A stretch of DNA of 64,000 nucleotides from Capnocytophaga canimorsus (lineage in GTDB: Bacteria; Bacteroidota; Bacteroidia; Flavobacteriales; Flavobacteriaceae), in assembly GCF_002302565.1 (NCBI RefSeq), contig NZ_CP022382.1, positions 877,001 through 941,000 on the forward strand. Direction: 5' to 3'. Every line of letters starts with the position of its first letter. The first letter of the stretch is position 1. Position numbers and translations under genes: made by a program. Below are positions 30,524 through 40,025 of the stretch, piece after piece. A model generated the notes under the pieces. It did no database searches and was not told the DNA's origin. It saw nothing but the letters and a program-made list of their open reading frames with translations.

Positions 30524-31903
30524 TTATTTTTTTATTTGATTTGTGTAATTTTTGATTTGTAAATTACGTATTTTACGCATATGTGATTGTATGATATGCC
30601 GATTTTCTAAAGAATCAGATAAAGGGGTAATTAAATTATTAACAATATCTAAATGAGATAATTGATAGTTTAAATTGATAAAACCATACCCCTTAATTTT
30701 TCCATTTTCAATAAGAATAATACTTTTTTCATCAACGAATCGTCCTTTATCAATGAGCGCCATCGTTTGGTTTGTAAATCCGTATTTTTCAATTACCGAA
30801 TAAGCCCTAGTATTATAGCTTTCAGCAGGTTCCAAATTCATACACGCTCCTTTGCATTTACCTATCGAAGCATTATAACACCCTTCTTTAGCTTGTGAAA
30901 TAGAAGTCAATTTGGGGCACAGCTCAAATTCTTCGGTAATCTTATACAGAAAATTTTGAGCTTGAAACAGATTGTCAAAAGTAGTAATAAACTCATATTG
31001 TGCACGTAACATATCCACCGAAAAACAAAGATAATCATTAGCATTACGGAAAGCCCTAAGTACGTATTGCAAGGCTTTAGTTGTTTTTTTACGGTTGTAT
31101 TTCGGCTTGATTTTAGCAACCTCCTGAGCGTGTTTTAACCTAGCAATCAGCTCAGTACCTGTTTCCTCATAGGTAATGGTGTGTACGTTTTTTTGGAGCA
31201 ATACATCTCGTTTGGCAGAAGAAGTAAAATGCTGATTTACCCTTCTTTTAATATTTTTATCTTTGCCCACATAAACAATACTTCCGCTTTTGTTATGCAC
31301 ATAATAAACCCCTACACGCTCAGGCAATTCTTCCACAATTTTTATTAAACGAATAGGTAGTTCGTCATTTTTTAAATTTTTCACCCATTGTGTAATGATA
31401 TTTTTTCCACTATCCTTCTCTAATAAATATTTGAAGAGTTTAACAGTAGCCATTGCATCCCCCGAAGCACGATGTCGCTGACTTACGGGAATGCCCAAAG
31501 AACGAGTCAGTTTACCTAAGCTATAAGACTCTTTTTCAGGAAGTAATTGCTGCGAGAGTTCCACAGTGCATAAAGTTTCTCGCTTAAAATCATAACCTAA
31601 CCTACGAAATTCCGTTTGCAAAATACGATAATCAAAACTTGCGTTATGAGCTACCAACGTGCATCCTTCGGTAATTTCAACAATGCGTTTGGCTACTTCA
31701 AAAAATTTAGGCGCATTACGCAGCATTTGATTGTTAATCCCTGTAAGTTTTACCACAAAGGGCTGTATTTCACGTTCGGGATTTATCAACGATATAAACT
31801 GATCTGTAACCTGATGACCATCAAATTGATATATAGCAATTTCGGTAATTCCTTCCTGATTATATTGCCCTCCAGTGGTTTCTATGTCAAGTATTGCGTA
31901 CAA
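30524..31903 (-). CDS. DEDDh exonuclease (DnaQ-like) fused to a GIY-YIG (UvrC/Cho-like) nuclease domain
   Basis: The 459-residue protein begins with an epsilon-type 3'-5' exonuclease: ILDIETTGG (Asp6, Glu8), HNASFDYR (His86, Asp91) and HRASGDA (His144, Asp149). A GIY-YIG nuclease follows at about 196-275 (ERVGVYYVHNKSGSIVYVGK, then NIKRRVNQHF). The C-terminal 180 residues resemble the Cho/UvrC-associated region with cysteines (CYNASIGKCKGAC). The fusion is known in Bacteroidetes and other bacteria and is thought to act in DNA repair. The start must be TTG at 31903: a stop lies 15 bp upstream with no ATG or GTG between, and the next internal Met would remove the first catalytic motif. Confidence 0.9.
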   Translation of the reverse strand: MYAILDIETTGGQYNQEGITEIAIYQFDGHQVTDQFISLINPEREIQPFVVKLTGINNQMLRNAPKFFEVAKRIVEITEGCTLVAHNASFDYRILQTEFRRLGYDFKRETLCTVELSQQLLPEKESYSLGKLTRSLGIPVSQRHRASGDAMATVKLFKYLLEKDSGKNIITQWVKNLKNDELPIRLIKIVEELPERVGVYYVHNKSGSIVYVGKDKNIKRRVNQHFTSSAKRDVLLQKNVHTITYEETGTELIARLKHAQEVAKIKPKYNRKKTTKALQYVLRAFRNANDYLCFSVDMLRAQYEFITTFDNLFQAQNFLYKITEEFELCPKLTSISQAKEGCYNASIGKCKGACMNLEPAESYNTRAYSVIEKYGFTNQTMALIDKGRFVDEKSIILIENGKIKGYGFINLNYQLSHLDIVNNLITPLSDSLENRHIIQSHMRKIRNLQIKNYTNQIKK

Positions 31904-31925
31904 TGATATGGGTTTTAATTAGGGT

Positions 31926-31966
31926 ATAAAAATAACAAAAGCTATCCAATTTACTGAATAGCTTTC
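31926..31966 (-). terminator. Terminator of rplS
   Basis: On the minus strand an 8-bp stem AAAGCTAT/ATAGCTTT (31938-31945 with 31958-31965) is followed by a T-rich tract. It follows the rplS stop codon and precedes the exonuclease gene. Confidence 0.7.
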
Positions 31967-31988
31967 GTATAATTTTTCAAAAAGAGGA

Positions 31989-32339
31989 TTAACCGCGAAT
32001 TTCTTTAATTCTTGCTTTTTTACCTCTTAAACCTCGGAAGTAATAGATTCGAGCACGTCTTACTTTACCTCGTTTGTTTACTTCAATTTTTTGAAGAGCA
32101 GGCATATTAAAAGGGAAAATACGCTCTACCCCAACAGTTCCTGACATCTTACGAATAGTAAATGTCTCAGTAGCACCACTACCTTTGCGCTGAATTACAA
32201 CGCCTTTGAAAAACTGTGTACGTTTTTTGTCTCCCTCTTTAATCTCGTAATAAACCGTAATGGTATCACCTGATGAAAATTCAGGAAAATCTTTCTTTTC
32301 TACAAAATTGTCTTGTACGTACTTTAATAAAGGTTCCAT
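31989..32339 (-). CDS. rplS: 50S ribosomal protein L19
   Basis: This 116-residue protein is a complete L19, located at the 30S-50S interface. It shows the family core [48 protein letters not shown] and [16 protein letters not shown], with the usual basic C-terminus ending in KEIRG. The start [10 protein letters not shown] is typical. It has its own promoter (TTTG, 19 bp, TAAATTTG on the minus strand at 32446-32416), and a terminator follows it. No trmD, rpsP or rimM, the usual partners in other bacteria, are adjacent, which is common in Bacteroidetes. Confidence 0.97.
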   Translation of the reverse strand: MEPLLKYVQDNFVEKKDFPEFSSGDTITVYYEIKEGDKKRTQFFKGVVIQRKGSGATETFTIRKMSGTVGVERIFPFNMPALQKIEVNKRGKVRRARIYYFRGLRGKKARIKEIRG

Positions 32340-32415
32340 AAAAAATTAAAAATAATTAAAACAAATCTTCAAGCAACATATCACGTCCTTCGCCAGAGGT
32401 TACTCAAAGCAGGGG

Positions 32416-32446
32416 CAAATTTACGCATATTTATCGAATAGACAAA
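32416..32446 (-). promoter_or_regulatory. rplS promoter
   Basis: On the minus strand TTTG (32446-32443), a 19-bp spacer and TAAATTTG (32423-32416) lie about 75 bp before the rplS ATG. Both boxes match the Bacteroidetes consensus. Confidence 0.7.
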
Positions 32447-32526
32447 CTTCTAACTAAAATTTATCAACAAATTTCACTTGTGTCAAATAGGTGAAATTCA
32501 GCTGAAAAATGACTTTCTACTAAGAT

Positions 32527-33876
32527 TTACATATTTAATTCCACCGCATTACCGTGTCCTCGGTAGAGTAAAAGTTCTCCTTCTAAATGCACCTCAAGTA
32601 CGGTAGCATAAGGGTCAAGAGATTGGTCAGCAGGAACGGATATTCGTAAAATACCTGGAATATTATTCCAAGCCGCACCTCCATTCCTCTCGAAAGAAAG
32701 TTCTTGTTCAGCCCCTAACACCTTGATTGACTTCACTTTATTTTGTATTCCTTTAAGTAAAATATAATTTTTAGGATTATCAAACAAGCAGAGGTAAATT
32801 TTGGTTTTATCTTTACTAAGTAATGTAGGTCCAAAAAAGTGCCCATAAGGTAAACCTGCCTGAGTGTCAAAAACTGCTGTTTTATGCTTTGATATCCAAT
32901 TGCCTAAGGCTTCTAAGCGCAGTACTTGTTCTTGAGGAATTGTGCCATCGGGTTTCGGACCAACATTCAACAATAAATTCCCCCCAGAGCCAATTACCTC
33001 GACAAAAGTTCGAATAATTTGAGCTATAGGTTTGTAATTGTTATCCGTTGGAAAATATCCCCAATTATCGTTCATCGTCATACAAAACTCCCAAGCACCT
33101 TCGGGGCGAACCACAGGCACTCCTTGTTCGGGGGTTTTATAATCACCATACTGGTTCAATCGAGAATTTACAACCGTTTGAGGATTCCAGAAGAGTAATT
33201 TTTCCTTTATTTCTTTTGATTTCCATTCCTCCGGCTTATGTTCCCAATCGCCATCGAACCACCACAAATCGGGCTTAAATTGGCTCAATTCTTCCAATTG
33301 ATTAAAATTAAATGCGGTAAAACGCTCCCAAGGCGTCATTTTTTGTTGTCCTTTTTGAGGATATAACTTACGGACATCACTTCGCTGAAAAGTAACAGGC
33401 TGATAATCCGGATGCGACCAATCGCACAAAGAATAGTAAAGCCCCAATTTCATATTTTTTTTACGAACAGCCTCTACAAATGGTGTGAGTACATCTTTAC
33501 GTGCCGAAGCGTGTTTTACTGTGCTTAAATTACTATACTTTGTATTCCAAAGCGCAACGCCATCGTGGTGCTTGGTGGTCAAAACCACGTATTTGGCTCC
33601 TACCCTCTCAAACAAATCAAGCCATTGGTCAGGATTGTAATTTGAAGCGGTAAATTTTTGACCTTGTTTTAAATAATCCGTATGCGAAATGCGTTTGTGA
33701 TACATCGACCACGACTCGGTAATACCATTCACACCATAATACCCCCAGTGGATAAAAATTCCTAATTTGGCATCTGTAAACCAAGCTTTAAGTCGTTGTT
33801 CAGTCGTATTTTCAGTTTGAGCAAACAAATTCAAACTAAAAATACTAAGCATCAAAAGAATCGTTCTTTTTATCAT
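32527..33876 (-). CDS. GH29-family alpha-L-fucosidase
   Basis: This 449-residue secreted enzyme should release alpha-linked fucose from glycans. A signal peptide (1-20, ending NLFAQ) is present without a lipobox. GH29 motifs include WFTDAKLGIFIHWGYYGVNG (32-51), YVVLTTKHHDGVALW (96-110) with the substrate histidines, LGLYYSLCDW (144-153) and PDLWWFDGDW (202-211), where Asp208 is the probable nucleophile. GSGGNLLLNVGPKPDG follows near residue 292. The C-terminal 90 residues form a beta-sandwich. It stands alone between rplS and a small unknown transcription unit. It complements the GH92 and PNGase F-like genes for N-glycan use (inference). Confidence 0.94.
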   Translation of the reverse strand: MIKRTILLMLSIFSLNLFAQTENTTEQRLKAWFTDAKLGIFIHWGYYGVNGITESWSMYHKRISHTDYLKQGQKFTASNYNPDQWLDLFERVGAKYVVLTTKHHDGVALWNTKYSNLSTVKHASARKDVLTPFVEAVRKKNMKLGLYYSLCDWSHPDYQPVTFQRSDVRKLYPQKGQQKMTPWERFTAFNFNQLEELSQFKPDLWWFDGDWEHKPEEWKSKEIKEKLLFWNPQTVVNSRLNQYGDYKTPEQGVPVVRPEGAWEFCMTMNDNWGYFPTDNNYKPIAQIIRTFVEVIGSGGNLLLNVGPKPDGTIPQEQVLRLEALGNWISKHKTAVFDTQAGLPYGHFFGPTLLSKDKTKIYLCLFDNPKNYILLKGIQNKVKSIKVLGAEQELSFERNGGAAWNNIPGILRISVPADQSLDPYATVLEVHLEGELLLYRGHGNAVELNM

Positions 33877-33942
33877 TTTTTTACAATTAAATAATTCAGA
33901 GGATAAAGGTAATGAAAATTATAAAATAACATTTGAATAAAG

Positions 33943-33973
33943 TTGTTTTTTTCGGTAATTTGTTCTACATTTG
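33943..33973 (+). promoter_or_regulatory. Promoter of the short transcription unit
   Basis: TTG (33943-33945), a 20-bp spacer and TACATTTG (33966-33973) match the Bacteroidetes consensus. Transcription would start near 33980. Confidence 0.65.
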
Positions 33974-34026
33974 CACCGATTTTCACAAAGAAAATAATTG
34001 TTTAACATAAAAAACACGAAGTAAAA

Positions 34027-34104
34027 ATGCTTAATTTCATTCAAGATATCTCAGTCTGTTTGCCATTTTTAGTGGCAGGGCTTCGTGTTGCTCTGTTTTG
34101 TTAG
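34027..34104 (+). CDS. Candidate 25-residue leader peptide or small protein
   Basis: The ORF MLNFIQDISVCLPFLVAGL-(6 more residues ending FC) is hydrophobic in its second half and follows an A-rich stretch. It lies between a good promoter and an intrinsic terminator, and its ends overlap two potential stems. That arrangement fits an attenuator leader, a small membrane peptide, or an ncRNA in which the ORF is accidental. There is no strong run of one amino acid to indicate a regulatory tRNA. Confidence 0.35.
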   Translation: MLNFIQDISVCLPFLVAGLRVALFC

Positions 34105-34128
34105 AACAATAGTATAATAAAATATTAG

Positions 34129-34157
34129 AACCCGAAGTCAGCAGATTTCGGGTTTTT
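34129..34157 (+). terminator. Intrinsic terminator of the short unit
   Basis: An 8-bp stem AACCCGAA/TTCGGGTT (34129-34136 with 34147-34154) is followed directly by T residues. It lies 120 bp before the next gene. Confidence 0.82.
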
Positions 34158-34278
34158 ATTTTGCTCATAACACTCTCCTACTTATCCAAATTCTTAGGTA
34201 AAATTTATCCTAAAAGAAAAAGTTTTATTGCAAAATAATTCCCAAAATCTTTTTTAATAAATTGATAAACAAAGAAAA

Positions 34279-35043
34279 ATGGGAAATTCATATATAGAAA
34301 ACTCTCAACTAAGAAGCCTTCGAACACGAAAAAGATTGATAAAAAAGGCTTTCGAGAAATACATTCGTCAGCAAAATAAACTATGGCGAAAACTTTGGAA
34401 TCAGAAGCGAGACATTCCTCTGGTTCCGCTGCCTGAACCTTATCAAAAGGGATTTGTGCGTTTTTTTGCACTTCGGGACGACATCGCTCGGAGTAAAAGT
34501 GCCGATTTTTTCAATCAAATTTTGGAGAAAATCAACACTTATCAATATTCCGACAATCGTAAATTTCTGAAAAAGAAACGAAAACGAGGTAAAAAAATAC
34601 AAGTTCCACGCGAACAAAAATTACACAAAATTATCGAATGGCAGTTTCCAAAGTATAAAAAATTGGAATTCAACTACAAAGAACAAATGTATTTTGTGAA
34701 AACCGAAGAATACAATCCGCATCGGAAAGTTTTTGAAACTTATTACGAATTTCGGGACCCTTGGCGATTTGTATTGCGTGTAAAACCTTATATGATAACA
34801 CATTATCGTCCACTGGATTTGGATTTGGAGCGAGAACTTGCCCAGTTGGATAAGCTTCTGGATAATCATAAAGTTCGTGGCATCATACAAAAGAAAATAG
34901 TTGGTAGAAGCTATGGTTGGAAAGATGTTGAGAAGAAAAAAGGCAAAGAAAAATACAAATACAACAACTTAAAAAACAATAATTTATCAAAAATGAGGCT
35001 TTCCGCTACCGAAATTGCTTCTATTTTTGAAGAAACTTTTTAA
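34279..35043 (+). CDS. Basic hypothetical protein in the prfH cluster
   Basis: I do not recognise this 254-residue protein. It has no signal peptide or membrane segment and is very rich in Lys, Arg and Tyr, especially at residues 12-45 and 90-115 (KKKRKRGKKIQVP), which would suit RNA or ribosome binding. Conserved-looking features are PLPEPYQKGF, FFALRDD, PWRFVLRVKP and GRSYGWKDV. It is followed after 12 bp by the double zinc-ribbon gene and then by prfH, which overlaps. The three are therefore probably one operon. A role in RNA repair or ribosome rescue is inferred only from this context. Confidence 0.7.
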   Translation: MGNSYIENSQLRSLRTRKRLIKKAFEKYIRQQNKLWRKLWNQKRDIPLVPLPEPYQKGFVRFFALRDDIARSKSADFFNQILEKINTYQYSDNRKFLKKKRKRGKKIQVPREQKLHKIIEWQFPKYKKLEFNYKEQMYFVKTEEYNPHRKVFETYYEFRDPWRFVLRVKPYMITHYRPLDLDLERELAQLDKLLDNHKVRGIIQKKIVGRSYGWKDVEKKKGKEKYKYNNLKNNNLSKMRLSATEIASIFEETF

Positions 35044-35055
35044 AAGAAATTGAAA

Positions 35056-35652
35056 ATGAAAAAGATATATAAAGAAAAATACACTCACTTTTGGGAAAAC
35101 GGTACTTGGGTGGTTTGTCCGAATTGTCAAAAAAATGCGATTATCCATAATACAGGCGAAACTTTCCCAAATCATTCAGTTTTAAAGTGCAATCATTGTG
35201 GTTTGGTCAAAAAAAGTGGTGATTTATCACTTTTTAATTTGATTGTTAAACTCAATTGTCCATTTTGTAGCAACAATATTGAACTGACATACCAAGATGT
35301 CAAAGAAAAACAATCTTTAATCAATATCAAATGCCGAAAATGTGATAATTTACTCTCCGTAAAACCTCGTTATCAACCTAATTATTCAACACTTTATGCC
35401 GACAAAGTAAACGGACTGATGTGTGATAATACTTTCGGTCTACCCTATTTCTTTCAGGAGAATATCCGTGGGAATTTATTTTGGGCAAAAAACGATAAAC
35501 ATTTGCTGGAAATGGAAAATTACATCAGTTCGGACTTGCGTCCTCGAAAAGGAATGACAATGGTAGCAAAATTGCCGACTTTTATCAAAATCAAGAAAAA
35601 TAAAGAAATTATACTTAAAATTTTAGAAAAATGGAAAAAATCATACAAATAA
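35056..35652 (+). CDS. Double zinc-ribbon hypothetical protein in the prfH cluster
   Basis: From the ATG at 35056 the protein has 198 residues. Two four-cysteine zinc ribbons are visible: CPNC (about residues 21-24) with CNHC (46-49), and CPFC (68-71) with CRKC (92-95). The C-terminal 100 residues carry GNLFWAKNDKHLLEMENYIS and a basic tail. Such a layout is typical of RNA- or DNA-binding proteins, but I cannot name a family. A TTG two codons earlier is a possible start. The last 22 bases overlap the start of prfH, so their translation is probably coupled. It sits where an rtcB gene is often found next to prfH. Confidence 0.72.
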   Translation: MKKIYKEKYTHFWENGTWVVCPNCQKNAIIHNTGETFPNHSVLKCNHCGLVKKSGDLSLFNLIVKLNCPFCSNNIELTYQDVKEKQSLINIKCRKCDNLLSVKPRYQPNYSTLYADKVNGLMCDNTFGLPYFFQENIRGNLFWAKNDKHLLEMENYISSDLRPRKGMTMVAKLPTFIKIKKNKEIILKILEKWKKSYK

Positions 35653-36314
35653 CTTCAGGAAAAGGACCTTTGGAATGCCAATGGGTAGTCGCTAAAGTAC
35701 TGAAAATCTTTTTGCAAGAAGCCAAAGAAAAAAATATACAAGCAGAAGTCCTACACCGAGAAGAAGGTGACGAAAACTTAACCTTAAAATCTGTCACACT
35801 TCTTTTGAAAGGAACTGATTTACAAGATTTTTTAAAGAATTGGCTCGGCTCGATTTGTTGGGTAGGAAAATCTACTTTTAGGAAATTTCACCAGCGGTCG
35901 AACTGGTTTATTGGTGTTTTTGAGCTTTCTCCATCAGAAAAAATAGCTTTCCGTGAAAGTGATATTTCATTTCAAATGGTGCGTTCGCAAGGTAGTGGCG
36001 GACAGAATGTTAATAAAGTAAACTCAGCGGTTCGGGCTACGCATCAGCCTTCGGGGGTGAGTGTTTTTGTGCAAGATACGCGTTCACAATTGGAAAACAA
36101 GAAGTTAGCCATCGTCCGAATTAAAGAAAAATTACAACTTTTTGAATTGGAGAAACTCAAACAACAAGCTCAAAATCAGTGGAACAATCATCAGCAAGTA
36201 GCGAGAGGCAACGCGGTTCGCACCTTTCACGGAACAGATTTTAAACGGAATTTTGTGGATAAATCTTACAAAAAAGAACGAACAAAAAATAAGAAAATTG
36301 ATTTTGATGAATAA
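35631..36314 (+). CDS. prfH: Peptide chain release factor H
   Basis: This 227-residue protein belongs to the PrfH branch of class I release factors. It has the short N-terminal domain (ITSGKGPLECQWVV), the family-specific WVGKSTFRKFHQRSNWFIGV (about 77-96) and the catalytic loop SQGSGGQNVNKVNSAVRATH (GGQ at 123-125). The codon-recognition domain of RF1/RF2 is missing. In other bacteria PrfH is encoded next to the RNA ligase RtcB and rescues ribosomes with damaged decoding centres. Here no rtcB is adjacent; the partners are the basic and zinc-ribbon proteins. The start overlaps the upstream gene by 22 bp. The C-terminus is about 20 residues longer than usual. Confidence 0.92.
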   Translation: MEKIIQITSGKGPLECQWVVAKVLKIFLQEAKEKNIQAEVLHREEGDENLTLKSVTLLLKGTDLQDFLKNWLGSICWVGKSTFRKFHQRSNWFIGVFELSPSEKIAFRESDISFQMVRSQGSGGQNVNKVNSAVRATHQPSGVSVFVQDTRSQLENKKLAIVRIKEKLQLFELEKLKQQAQNQWNNHQQVARGNAVRTFHGTDFKRNFVDKSYKKERTKNKKIDFDE

Positions 36315-36343
36315 TTGCTAATTGTCAGTTATTAATTTTCTTC

Positions 36344-36365
36344 TTGTAGACACTTTGTAGACACT
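36344..36365. repeat. Two perfect 11-bp direct repeats upstream of a promoter
   Basis: TTGTAGACACT occurs twice in immediate tandem (36344-36354 and 36355-36365), one helical turn apart and 6 bp before the -33 box. This could be an operator (inference). Confidence 0.55.
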
Positions 36366-36371
36366 CATTTC

Positions 36372-36402
36372 TTGGTGAAGAAAGCGTTTGTCAGTAGTTT
36401 TG
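36372..36402 (+). promoter_or_regulatory. Promoter of the 36450 gene
   Basis: TTG (36372-36374), a 20-bp spacer and TAGTTTTG (36395-36402) precede the ATG at 36450, with two 11-bp direct repeats just upstream. Confidence 0.68.
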
Positions 36403-36449
36403 CCAAAAAATCATTAACCGTTGATAATTAACAATTAACCTTTACAAAA

Positions 36450-36758
36450 ATGTGGAAAAATGATAGAAAAAATATAGGAAAACGAGGTTCAGAAGAGGGA
36501 ATTATTATTTCCGATTTGGAACACAGCAACGGAGCCAGAATAACAATAGAAAAAGACGGATTGACCGCTCCTTTTTCTGTAACGCTCGGCGTGTATGGAG
36601 AATTTATGCATACCGATTTTTTCTCAACACAATCAGAAGCAGAAAGTTATCAGACAAAAGTAATGCGTGAAATAGAAAAATTATTCGCAATTTTATCCGA
36701 AGAAAATCCTGACAGAGGAGCAGAATATCAAGCTATTATCAAAAACATTACACAGTGA
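36450..36758 (+). CDS. Small hypothetical protein
   Basis: I do not recognise this 102-residue, probably cytoplasmic protein. The first 60 residues are beta-rich (GIIISDLEHSNGARITIEKD, PFSVTLGVYG), and residues 61-100 are helical (AESYQTKVMREIEKLFAIL). It has its own promoter, and its stop codon overlaps a GTG that could open the next gene. That suggests translational coupling of the pair. No motif indicates function, although the small size and pairing fit an immunity- or toxin-type module only weakly. Confidence 0.6.
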   Translation: MWKNDRKNIGKRGSEEGIIISDLEHSNGARITIEKDGLTAPFSVTLGVYGEFMHTDFFSTQSEAESYQTKVMREIEKLFAILSEENPDRGAEYQAIIKNITQ

Positions 36759-36778
36759 AAAATTTAAAATTAAGAAAA

Positions 36779-37309
36779 ATGAAAGACTATATCGCACAAA
36801 TGTTAGAACTACAAGAAGAAAAGAATAGTTTGTTTTTTGAGTTTCAGGAACTCCCTATCAATGAGCAAGTTGAATATCTGAATACAAAATTAGATTTACA
36901 ACAATATAACAAATTAAAAACGAATTTTCTGTTAGATGTAATGAATAACTATTACATTGATAATGAAGTACTAATGCAAGTTTGGAAATCTTGGCTTGGC
37001 ACAAGCATTATGCACGAATGTTGTACGCGTATAGGATTGATTACTTTTTGCTACAAAAATCCTGAGTTAAAATCAGAGATGATAGCGGAAACCTTTGATT
37101 TTATTGAGAAAAATTTGATTGTACAATATTCTGAAAATAAAAGCTACACAGATGAAATAATCGTGTATCACGCTGCCTTACTTTTATGGGATTTGGGCTA
37201 CAAAAATGCCTTGCAATCACTCATCAAAAAATATCAAACCATTTGTGACGATTATTTTGATGAAGAGGAATATCAAAAAATTGAAAATATTACAGAAAAT
37301 GAAGGTTAA
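36779..37309 (+). CDS. Helical hypothetical protein
   Basis: I do not recognise this protein. From the ATG at 36779 it has 176 residues. A GTG at 36755, overlapping the previous stop codon, would add eight residues and is an equally possible start. The sequence is almost all helical and acidic, without a signal peptide or membrane segment. Notable segments are MHECCTRIGLITFCYKNPEL and YHAALLLWDLGYKNAL, which look like helical-repeat packing. It appears to be coupled to the 36450 gene. A terminator follows at 37391. Confidence 0.6.
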   Translation: MKDYIAQMLELQEEKNSLFFEFQELPINEQVEYLNTKLDLQQYNKLKTNFLLDVMNNYYIDNEVLMQVWKSWLGTSIMHECCTRIGLITFCYKNPELKSEMIAETFDFIEKNLIVQYSENKSYTDEIIVYHAALLLWDLGYKNALQSLIKKYQTICDDYFDEEEYQKIENITENEG

Positions 37310-37390
37310 GAATTTAAGAAACAGAATACAACTCACAAAGTTTTTCGAGGAATTTGTTTAAAACAATTTTAAGTCAAGTTACAAATACAA

Positions 37391-37422
37391 AAAAAGACTC
37401 CCTTATACAAGAGAGCCTTTTT
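37391..37422 (+). terminator. Terminator after the 36450-37309 gene pair
   Basis: AAAAAG pairs with CTTTTT, and after one mismatch CTC pairs with GAG, around an AT-rich loop, with a T-rich end. It lies 80 bp after the stop codon at 37309. Confidence 0.6.
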
Positions 37423-37936
37423 CACAATGCATATAAATACTACTACTAACTCCTAAAATAATTTCTGAAAGTTTGAGTATGCTCTCAGAAAAAGTTTTTT
37501 CATAATTTCTTGCTTCAATGAATCATAATTTTTTGTTTGTAAGTAATTAGTTTTTTAGTAATTTTTTGAAGCAACTTAATACTGACAATTTAGAATATTA
37601 TACACACAATATTTAAATTTCATTTACGCCTACTATATAGAAAATATCGTGCCTTTTTTTAATTACACCACTAAAAAAACAACAAAAAACTGAAAAATAA
37701 CAAATTAAAAATAAACTAATATTACAAAAACTTATAAACGAATTGTAAAACATCGTGTAAAATACACAAAACACGTATATTTTTTACACATTCATACGCT
37801 GAATATCATAAAACGGAGTCTCGCATATCCCATTCTTCTAAAAAAATATTTTAAAAAAGTTGTCATCTGAATAAAATCCATAAAGAAATGATTTTCAGAA
37901 TAATAAAAAAGAAAGATCAAAAAAAATAACAAAGAA

Positions 37937-37978
37937 GTGCCATTTTGTCAGATTTCTTCCTTTGGCACAATCATTGAC
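37937..37978 (+). promoter_or_regulatory. Candidate dnaK control region with a sigma-54-like element
   Basis: GTGCCA (37937-37942) and TGGCAC (37963-37968) form an inverted repeat flanking TGTCAGATTT. The right arm continues as TGGCAC-5 bp-TTGAC, which matches the sigma-54 -24 box well and the -12 box except that GC is GA. No TAnnTTTG box is found before dnaK. The match is suggestive only. Confidence 0.4.
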
Positions 37979-38049
37979 TATTAGATGCTCGAAGCCCAAA
38001 GCGGAGTAGTTCCGCCTAAGGTGATAAATAAATGTTGAATTAAAAATAA

Positions 38050-39951
<1,902 letters not shown>

Positions 39952-39980
39952 TCCGTAGCACGGACGGGCAATAAATACAG

Positions 39981-40012
39981 CCCCACCTGATACTAATTGG
40001 GTGGGGTTTTTT
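39981..40012 (+). terminator. dnaK terminator
   Basis: CCCCACC (39981-39987) pairs with GGTGGGG (40000-40006), followed by six T residues. It ends 13 bp before the next start codon. Confidence 0.92.
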
Positions 40013-40025
40013 AAATATAAATATT

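Larger units (their letters stand above)
33877..34278. other. Intergenic region with a short structured transcription unit
   Basis: The gap holds a promoter (33943-33973), a 25-codon ORF (34027-34104) and an intrinsic terminator (34129-34157), which are listed separately. ACACGAAG (34014-34021) can pair with CTTCGTGT (34081-34088), enclosing a second stem TGCCA/TGGCA (about 34061-34077), so the transcript is probably folded. From 34158 to 34278 I see nothing beyond AT-rich sequence. Confidence 0.6.

Noticed and set aside
33980..34157. A known ncRNA such as SRP RNA, 6S RNA or a SAM riboswitch
   Set aside because: The conserved loop and core sequences of these RNAs were not found, so it is left as an unassigned structured unit.
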